This document shows positions 1 to 4,752 of a stretch of 8,805 bases of DNA, piece after piece. A model generated the notes under the pieces. That model was not told the DNA's origin and made no database searches. It saw nothing but the letters and a program-made list of their open reading frames with translations. The stretch's first letter is position 1; each line of letters opens with the position of its first letter. The DNA lies in contig CAIRMS010000117.1 of assembly GCA_903879765.1 (NCBI GenBank), forward strand, positions 1 to 8,805, given 5' to 3'. Source of the stretch: an uncultured Flavobacteriales bacterium. GTDB lineage: Bacteria > Bacteroidota > Bacteroidia > Flavobacteriales_D > Crocinitomicaceae. A program made the translations under genes and the position numbers.

Positions 1-762
1 GAAAACTATAAAAAATACATCCTAAAAAATTACCCATCATCTGATGCAGCCCAATTTTTCAAGGATCCTGATTTTTATGTGAAACAAAAGGAAAGTGCGC
101 AGAAAGACCAACAGAAATACTTGAAATTATTGGAAAAATATAACCAAGAAAGTTATTCCCAAGTATTGACAGAAACACAACAAGTGGTAGATAATGATCT
201 TTCAAATGCATTTAGAGCGGAATACATGTTGTTAAACGCCCTTGCTTTCGGTCAGTTAAATGAAAATAAAAAAGACTTGATTCCACGCCTAAATCGCATT
301 GTGGAGGAAAAACCAACATCGGAACAAGCGACTAGAGCGAAAGAAATGTTGGCCATCATTAAAAATGGTTATTCAAAGTCTATTCCAGTTGATTTCGAAA
401 AAAAATCATTCTTTACGTATGTTCCAAATGCTGTTCAGTATGTAATTGTTTTACTCGATGAAGATGAGGATATTGAAGATGCACGAAATGCGATTGCAGA
501 TTTTTCAACTAAAGGATTTAAAGTAGCTAAAGTCAAGGTTTCTCAAAAAATGACCACGACAGAAAAACAATTTATTCTTGTTCAAGAATTTCAAACAGCA
601 AAAATTGCTGGTGAATATTTAAATGCCTACAAGGCAGGTTTTGAGTACTTAGATGACTTCCAAAACAATAAAATTTTCATAATTAATCAAGAAAATTTGA
701 AAAAGTTAATAGAAACGTCGAAATTTGACGAATATAAAGTTTTTTACGACGATAATTATTAG
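1..762 (+). CDS. porW: PorW/SprE-like type IX secretion TPR protein, C-terminal part (5' end outside window)
   Basis: The reading frame is open from the first base, so the gene starts upstream; 253 codons are visible, ending in TAG at 760-762. A GTG at 79 is in frame, but the coding sequence before it continues the same protein (a TPR-like end reading KNYPSSDAAQFFKDPDFY), so it is not the start. The visible part has helical TPR-type segments over about residues 1-125. A mixed alpha/beta C-terminal domain follows from about residue 135, with a hydrophobic strand around YVIVLLDEDE and an ending of the form FIINQENLKKL...YKVFYDDNY. This layout resembles the C-terminus of PorW (SprE in Flavobacterium), a lipoprotein required for type IX secretion and gliding in Bacteroidota. 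The lipoprotein signal would lie in the missing N-terminus. The bactofilin gene begins 6 bases after the stop, in the order usual for this phylum. The family call rests on recalled sequence style plus gene order; another TPR lipoprotein is possible. Confidence 0.72.
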   Translation, partial: ENYKKYILKNYPSSDAAQFFKDPDFYVKQKESAQKDQQKYLKLLEKYNQESYSQVLTETQQVVDNDLSNAFRAEYMLLNALAFGQLNENKKDLIPRLNRIVEEKPTSEQATRAKEMLAIIKNGYSKSIPVDFEKKSFFTYVPNAVQYVIVLLDEDEDIEDARNAIADFSTKGFKVAKVKVSQKMTTTEKQFILVQEFQTAKIAGEYLNAYKAGFEYLDDFQNNKIFIINQENLKKLIETSKFDEYKVFYDDNY

Positions 763-768
763 CCCGCT

Positions 769-1176
769 ATGTTAAGAAAAGAGTTATTTGGTGGAAATTC
801 AACACACGATCAAAGCGATCGATTAAATAAAATTTTATCCGGCACTGAAATTACTGGTGACATCGTTTCAGATTCAAATTTATTGATTGAAGGTGAAATC
901 ATTGGTAATGTTTCTTGCTCAGGTAAGGTAATTGTTGGAACCTCAGGAAAAATTAAAGGAAATCTAGTTTGTGTAAATGCTGAAGTAGATGGAGCAATGG
1001 ATGGTGAATTAACCATTGAAAATTTGTTGGTCCTTCATTCAACTGCACGAATTAAAGGAGATATTCAAACACTTAAATTGAATATCGAAGAAGGAGCATA
1101 CTTTGAAGGTGCTTGCGTCATGAAATCTCCTGTTTCTCATTCTTCGATGAAAACAGATTTCGAATTCGATGAATAA
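769..1176 (+). CDS. Bactofilin (polymer-forming cytoskeletal protein)
   Basis: This 135-residue protein matches the small bactofilin family (DUF583), whose members self-assemble into nucleotide-independent filaments that scaffold envelope or cell-shape functions. A short, polar N-terminal tail (1-22) precedes a repetitive right-handed beta-helix core at about 23-116. The core shows the typical short alternation of hydrophobic, Gly and acidic residues: GTEITGDIVSDSNLLIEGEI, then GNVSCSGKVIVGTSGKIKGN, then DGELTIENLLVLHSTARIKG. A short polar C-terminal tail follows. The length is normal for the family. The ATG lies 6 bases after the upstream stop with no recognisable Shine-Dalgarno. The last codons overlap the start of the atpZ-like gene by 8 bases, suggesting translational coupling in one operon. 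The specific cellular role in this organism cannot be read from the sequence. Confidence 0.9.
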   Translation: MLRKELFGGNSTHDQSDRLNKILSGTEITGDIVSDSNLLIEGEIIGNVSCSGKVIVGTSGKIKGNLVCVNAEVDGAMDGELTIENLLVLHSTARIKGDIQTLKLNIEEGAYFEGACVMKSPVSHSSMKTDFEFDE

Positions 1177-1408
1177 TCGAAACCAAGACAGTAAACCTAA
1201 AAGTTCTCCTTATTTACGCTTGACAAGCGCTGGCCTGCAAATGGGTGGCGTAATAACCGCCTTAACTTACTTCGGATTCTATTTAGATAATCAATATCAT
1301 TTAACCACACCCTGGTGGACAATCATCCTCGGATTAACAGGTGTTGCTATTGGTTTATTTATAGTTATTCGAGAGGTCATGGAAATTTCAAAAAAAAACG
1401 ATGAATAA
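1169..1408 (+). CDS. atpZ: AtpZ/AtpI-family small membrane protein (putative F0F1-ATPase subunit)
   Basis: This 79-residue protein has two predicted membrane helices, about residues 20-40 (SAGLQMGGVITALTYFGFYL) and 48-70 (PWWTIILGLTGVAIGLFIVI), joined by a short loop D-N-Q-Y-H with a W-W pair. The helical hairpin, the G-rich first helix and the FGFYLD motif are typical of the AtpZ/AtpI family. Members of that family sit next to ATP synthase operons and are thought to help F0 rotor assembly or Mg/Ca transport. The N-terminus is short and charged, with K/R residues consistent with a cytoplasmic tail. It starts inside the end of the bactofilin gene (8-base overlap) and its own end overlaps the next gene by 8 bases, so the three genes are likely co-translated. 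No ATP synthase subunit gene lies in this window, which is unusual for this neighbourhood. Confidence 0.82.
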   Translation: MNNRNQDSKPKSSPYLRLTSAGLQMGGVITALTYFGFYLDNQYHLTTPWWTIILGLTGVAIGLFIVIREVMEISKKNDE

Positions 1409-1775
1409 TTCTGCTTTTCGTTTAGGCGCAATCTATCTGTTGATTTTTGGTATTTTCTATGTCTTCACCCTTACAGAATGGTCAACATTGTCAAACGCTA
1501 ATGCACTTTTTTGCATCGGCACATCTGGTTTTATAGCGCTTGTTGGACTCTTGATTCTATTCGTTAAAAAAGAAAAAAATCCACAGGCCGATACCTTTCG
1601 CTTACTTATCATGATTACCGTTCAATTGTTGTCTTTTCTCTCCATCTGTTTGGCCTTGATTTATACCAATCAGTCCAATGCTCTTGTGCTACATCTATTG
1701 GCTATTGCACTCGTTATGATAACGACCCAAACAATTTACCTAGCTAAACGATTAAAAGCCACGGATGAATTCTAG
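1401..1775 (+). CDS. Four-helix membrane protein of unknown function (atpI-like position)
   Basis: This 124-residue, very hydrophobic protein has four likely transmembrane helices, at about residues 6-24, 33-55, 66-88 and 95-114. A positively charged loop (VKKEKNPQADTFR) lies between helices two and three, and a basic C-terminal tail (AKRLKATDEF) follows helix four, so both are probably cytoplasmic. It overlaps the atpZ-like gene by 8 bases. The four-helix size and the place after AtpZ recall the AtpI/UncI-like or uncharacterised proteins found between atpZ and atpB in Bacteroidota, but no diagnostic motif is visible and I do not assign a function. Its last 24 bases overlap the 3' end of the convergent M28 peptidase gene. 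No terminator hairpin is visible between them. Confidence 0.7.
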   Translation: MNNSAFRLGAIYLLIFGIFYVFTLTEWSTLSNANALFCIGTSGFIALVGLLILFVKKEKNPQADTFRLLIMITVQLLSFLSICLALIYTNQSNALVLHLLAIALVMITTQTIYLAKRLKATDEF

Positions 1776-3026
1776 CATTAATTGCCGAATTTCATCGAAC
1801 TTAGCAAACGATAAGGCCTCATACGTGTCAAAAATATCGTGGTAGTTTTTATTTGGCCCCATCGTGTAAACAAAGAATGAAGGGACTCCTGCCTCTGTGA
1901 AAAAGTAATGGTCTGAGTTTGCCGCTGGACCTCTCGGTTTTATAAGTGTTAAATAGTGCCCAGATTCGTTTAACTGTAACAAGCGATCAAATTCATTTTT
2001 GAAAAGCGTTGAATTCACACACGTGATGCCATCTTCACCGCTTCCCATAATGTCCATGTTTAACACAAAACGAATCTTCTTGAGTGGAACGAGTGGGTTC
2101 TCCACAAAGTATTTGGATCCTAACAAACCAATCTCCTCACCAGCAAAGGCAATGAAAATTACATTGTAATCATCTAACGGATTTTTAACCAATTCTTGTG
2201 CGATGGAAAAGATCATCCCATTTCCGCTAGCATTGTCGTTAGCCCCAGGGAAATAAGTTGCTTGACCCATTCGACCAAGGTGGTCATAATGGGCTGTGAG
2301 AAACAGAAAAGGCTTCCTCTTGGCGTTTTTCTTAGCAGGAACATATCCTAGGACATTTTTTGCGACATGACTCTTTAAAAAGCGTGTTTCTAAATGAAGT
2401 TCGATGTTACCTTCCATCATTCGTTCAAATACAGAATCTTGCAGCTGTATAAATGGATAGGCATTTGCCGTTTGACTCACAGACCAAGTAAATTTATCCC
2501 TTGTAACATCCATTACAGAAGCAAATGCACTCAATTCGCGCAAACGTGCCTTAATGACTTTTAAACTATCCGCACTTATTCCAAATGAGCGCACAGCCAA
2601 AATGACATTGTTTGGACATGGATAAAAACTGGCGGTGGATTGAAAGAGCTTCTGCACATTACAAGTGACCACGCGATATGACTTGCCTTTTGTACAACCA
2701 AATTCCGAACAAGATGGACCTGAATTTGGTGCAACAAGAAAATGTACTCCCGGAATCAACGATTCACCATCCATTTTTAGTTCGCACGCTCCGGGAAAGG
2801 TTTGTACGGGAAAATTAAATTCCTGAAAATAATTTTCGCCTAAGGGCTTAAGTCCTATTTCTTGAAAACTCTTGGCGATAAAATTGGCGGCTATAGAATC
2901 CCCACCATTGACATATCCTCTTCCATGAAACGAAGGGGAACAAAGTGTTTCAATATAGGTTTTGGCCTGTTGGTTTTGTCCAAAAACAGAAAACGTTAAA
3001 AGAAAACTAAGAATGAGCAGCCGCAT
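1752..3026 (-). CDS. Secreted M28-family zinc aminopeptidase
   Basis: The 424-residue product begins with a Sec-type signal peptide (MRLLILSFLLTFSVFG, likely cut before Q17), so it is exported. The C-terminal half is a co-catalytic di-zinc M28 peptidase domain with all expected residues. H246 and D248 lie in TAHYDHLG, the bridging D264 in GANDNASG, and the general base E297 and ligand E298 in AFAGEEIGLLGS. D325 is in LNMDIMG and H396 in NYHDIFDT. Such enzymes remove N-terminal amino acids from peptides. Residues about 81-225 form an insert between the N-terminal segment and the catalytic core, possibly a PA-like domain. It holds several Cys (81, 106, 111, 122, 137) that could form disulfides outside the cytoplasm. 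No C-terminal type IX sorting domain is visible, so periplasmic or Sec-only export is likelier than T9SS secretion. The ATG lies 20 bases inside the upstream acidic-protein gene, suggesting coupling. Substrate specificity cannot be told. Confidence 0.92.
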   Translation of the reverse strand: MRLLILSFLLTFSVFGQNQQAKTYIETLCSPSFHGRGYVNGGDSIAANFIAKSFQEIGLKPLGENYFQEFNFPVQTFPGACELKMDGESLIPGVHFLVAPNSGPSCSEFGCTKGKSYRVVTCNVQKLFQSTASFYPCPNNVILAVRSFGISADSLKVIKARLRELSAFASVMDVTRDKFTWSVSQTANAYPFIQLQDSVFERMMEGNIELHLETRFLKSHVAKNVLGYVPAKKNAKRKPFLFLTAHYDHLGRMGQATYFPGANDNASGNGMIFSIAQELVKNPLDDYNVIFIAFAGEEIGLLGSKYFVENPLVPLKKIRFVLNMDIMGSGEDGITCVNSTLFKNEFDRLLQLNESGHYLTLIKPRGPAANSDHYFFTEAGVPSFFVYTMGPNKNYHDIFDTYEALSFAKFDEIRQLMLEFIRGF

Positions 3027-4020
3027 AACGACGACAAATTTTAAAGATAAAATCTTCTACGATTTCTGATTCTAAATCCCAATTGTAGCTACTAGCGTAA
3101 TCACTCAGTTGTTCGCGTGCAACACTCATGTTCTCACATGCATCTAATTTTTTCGTTGCAGATGAAAAGGCATCACTTGAACCATCAAATAATTCATTGA
3201 TGAATTGAAGTTTTTCATTCAGTGAAAAGGACCCGATAAGCGTTTCTAAAGGAAAAACCGAACGATCGGATCGAATCGTTTGTTCGATTTGTAAAATCCA
3301 AGCACTGTTAATCGAAGTAGATTCTGGATTGCTGATGTTATCTAAGAAATTAACTTGTGGTTCCGCAACTTCTTCAGGGTGTGCTTCCTGCTGTGTTTCT
3401 TCCATTTCCATAGATACTTCTTCTTTGAAATTAACCTGTGGCTCTACAACTTCTTCAGTGTGTGCTTCCTCATGTGTCACTTCTATTTCCATGGATAATT
3501 CTTCCTCTTCTTCGAAAATTTCTTCTGCTGAGATTTCTTCTGTCGAATCCATGTCATCATCGAGTTGAGCTTCGTTTTCTAACGCTTCCGTATGAACATC
3601 AACTTCCGCCTCTTGCTCTGGTTCGTTTACAAGTTCTGGTTCTTCGGAAATTTCCGGTGAAACTTCAGGGGTATCTATGCCAAAATTGAATAAACCAACT
3701 TCTGAAGCGAGAATTTCCTCTTCGTCTTCGTCTTCCTCACCTTCATCTGAAATCGATTCTTCCTCATCCATGTCAAATAGATCAAATGTAGGTTTTTCAA
3801 CTTCGGTCACTACAGGTTCAGATTGTTCAAGTATACTTGGTTCAACAATTGCCTGAGGAACAAAAACATTTGTTTCGTACAATTTGTAACGCAAGATGAC
3901 TAAGCGCTCATATAATTCTTTGGAATCTTCTACCAATAACTCCATTTCTGCTTGTGTCAATTTTCCACTTTCCAAAAGGGAAAGTCTTTCTGTCAAGTTT
4001 GATAAGATTGTTTTCATCAT
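3007..4020 (-). CDS. Acidic low-complexity protein with conserved-looking C-terminal helical domain
   Basis: I do not recognise a named family for this 337-residue cytoplasmic protein; no signal peptide or membrane helix is seen. Three parts are visible. Residues 1-50 form an amphipathic helical segment (LTERLSLLESGKLTQAEM, then LYERLVILRYKLYE). Residues about 60-235 are a very acidic, probably disordered linker with long E/D runs and an exact-length 27-residue tandem duplication (172-198 and 199-225, each ending EPQVNF). Residues about 238-335 form a folded helical domain containing FSLNEKLQFINELFDGSSDA, then NWDLESEIVEDFIFKICRRY. That C-terminal pattern (N-x-K-L-x-F-I-x-E-L-F, ending in an R-R-Y/F helix) resembles hypothetical proteins I recall from many Bacteroidota, so the domain is probably conserved while the linker drifts. 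Two ATGs are adjacent (4018-4020 and 4015-4017); either could be used. It overlaps the M28 peptidase gene by 20 bases and is divergent from tdk. Confidence 0.8.
   Translation of the reverse strand: MMKTILSNLTERLSLLESGKLTQAEMELLVEDSKELYERLVILRYKLYETNVFVPQAIVEPSILEQSEPVVTEVEKPTFDLFDMDEEESISDEGEEDEDEEEILASEVGLFNFGIDTPEVSPEISEEPELVNEPEQEAEVDVHTEALENEAQLDDDMDSTEEISAEEIFEEEEELSMEIEVTHEEAHTEEVVEPQVNFKEEVSMEMEETQQEAHPEEVAEPQVNFLDNISNPESTSINSAWILQIEQTIRSDRSVFPLETLIGSFSLNEKLQFINELFDGSSDAFSSATKKLDACENMSVAREQLSDYASSYNWDLESEIVEDFIFKICRRYAAAHS
3346..3507 (-). repeat. Two-copy 81-bp in-frame tandem repeat
   Basis: Copy A (3346-3426) and copy B (3427-3507) align without gaps. By eye about 67 of 81 bases match. 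Both begin GAAATTAAC on the plus strand and share blocks such as AACTTCTTCAG and GTGTGCTTCCT. Because 81 is a multiple of three, the duplication keeps frame and gives two 27-residue units in the acidic protein (SMEIEVTHEEAHTEEVVEPQ versus SMEMEETQQEAHPEEVAEPQ). Divergence at both synonymous and non-synonymous positions shows it is not a fresh duplication. Confidence 0.9.
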
Positions 4021-4181
4021 AAGGACATGCTTTTTTCGGACTTTTCATTTAAGTTACTAACTTCGTTATCAATTCAACTGCTTGATTGAAACGTTGCTGA
4101 ATCAAAATTAGAAAACATGCTGATTGGTGAGACGTTTTACTATCAATTCTTTTGAAATAAATGTTAACAAACGATTGATTT
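4021..4181. promoter_or_regulatory. Divergent intergenic region between the acidic-protein gene and tdk
   Basis: This 161-base AT-rich gap is the only substantial non-coding stretch in the window and must hold the start signals for both directions. On the minus strand, TAATTTTG (4110 to 4103) fits the Bacteroidota -7 element TAnnTTTG, with a leader of about 75-80 bases before the ATG at 4020, but no good -33 TTTG lies at the right distance. On the plus strand, TTCTTTTG (4147-4154), one mismatch from the consensus, lies 19 bases after a weak TTGG (4124-4127) and would give a leader of roughly 20 bases before tdk. A short inverted pair, AAACGT (4089-4094) and ACGTTT (4132-4137), flanks the middle but is only 6 bp per arm. 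These promoter calls are pattern matches, not proven sites. Confidence 0.35.
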
Positions 4182-4751
4182 ATGTTTTTAGAGCAGTTTC
4201 CAATTGAAGGGAGAGCAAATGGTTGGATCGAAGTCATCTGTGGTTCGATGTTCTCAGGTAAAACAGAGGAACTCATTCGTCGAATCCGACGGGCTGAATT
4301 TGCTAATCAAGCATTGTTGCTTTTTAAACCGAAAATAGACAACAGATTCAGTGAAAAAAATATCGTTAGTCACAAAGGCAGTACTTTTGAAGCGGTGATT
4401 ATTGACCAAGCGAAGGATATTTTAAGTCATTGGGAAAATCAAAAAATAGTAGCAATTGATGAGGCTCAATTTTTTGATGATTCAATCATAGAGGTTTGCA
4501 ATCAGTTAGCAAATAAAGGTGTTCGGGTGATCATCGCTGGTCTGGATATGGATTATCAAGGGAAAGCTTTTGGTCCAATGCCGCAATTAATGGCAATCGC
4601 TGAATACATCACAAAAGTACATGCAATATGTGTGTCCTGTGGCAACTTAGCGCATTACTCTCAGCGTACGGTTCAACAAACGGAACAAGTATTAGTGGGT
4701 GCAATTGAGAAATACCGTCCGCTATGTAGAACCTGCTATCAACAAAGATAA
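4182..4751 (+). CDS. tdk: Thymidine kinase (type II, Zn-binding)
   Basis: This 189-residue enzyme phosphorylates thymidine (and deoxyuridine) with ATP to give dTMP in the cytoplasmic salvage pathway. The family features appear in order. The P-loop is G21-SMFSGKT-28. The Walker B/catalytic motif is D93-E-A-Q-F-F with E94 as the probable base. The flexible lasso segment GLDMDYQGKAFGPMP spans 120-134. A structural zinc site has four cysteines, C150-x2-C153 and C182-x2-C185. The motif VLVGAIEKYRPLCRTC, which carries the substrate-contacting region, is at the end. Length is normal for a bacterial TK1-like enzyme. The ATG at 4182 gives a short N-terminal extension before WIEVICGSMFSGKT, as is common in Bacteroidota. 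The stop is one base before the likely GTG of the MurF-Alr gene, so the two are likely translated from one message. Confidence 0.96.
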   Translation: MFLEQFPIEGRANGWIEVICGSMFSGKTEELIRRIRRAEFANQALLLFKPKIDNRFSEKNIVSHKGSTFEAVIIDQAKDILSHWENQKIVAIDEAQFFDDSIIEVCNQLANKGVRVIIAGLDMDYQGKAFGPMPQLMAIAEYITKVHAICVSCGNLAHYSQRTVQQTEQVLVGAIEKYRPLCRTCYQQR

Positions 4752-4752
4752 C

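Noticed and set aside
810..1016. Minus-strand open frame inside the bactofilin gene
   Set aside because: Antisense to a well-supported beta-helix protein, with no recognisable domain or start signal.
3329..3689. Plus-strand open frames rich in Ser/Cys or Leu across the acidic-protein gene
   Set aside because: They are antisense shadows of the E-rich codons (GAA/GAG read backwards gives TTC/CTC) and include the tandem repeat; no start context or family resemblance.
4068..4095. Possible hairpin around TCAACTGCTTGA in the divergent region
   Set aside because: The stem is only about 4 bp with a 4-base loop, and there is no U-tract; too weak for a terminator or operator.
4049..4276. Minus-strand open frame spanning the divergent gap and the start of tdk
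   Set aside because: Overlaps the P-loop coding region of tdk in antisense and shows no protein-like pattern; the gap is better read as a promoter region.
4699..4752. Extended N-terminus for the MurF-Alr protein
   Set aside because: The extra residues derive from out-of-frame tdk sequence that encodes the zinc-site cysteines; the protein begins in a normal MurF manner at 4753.
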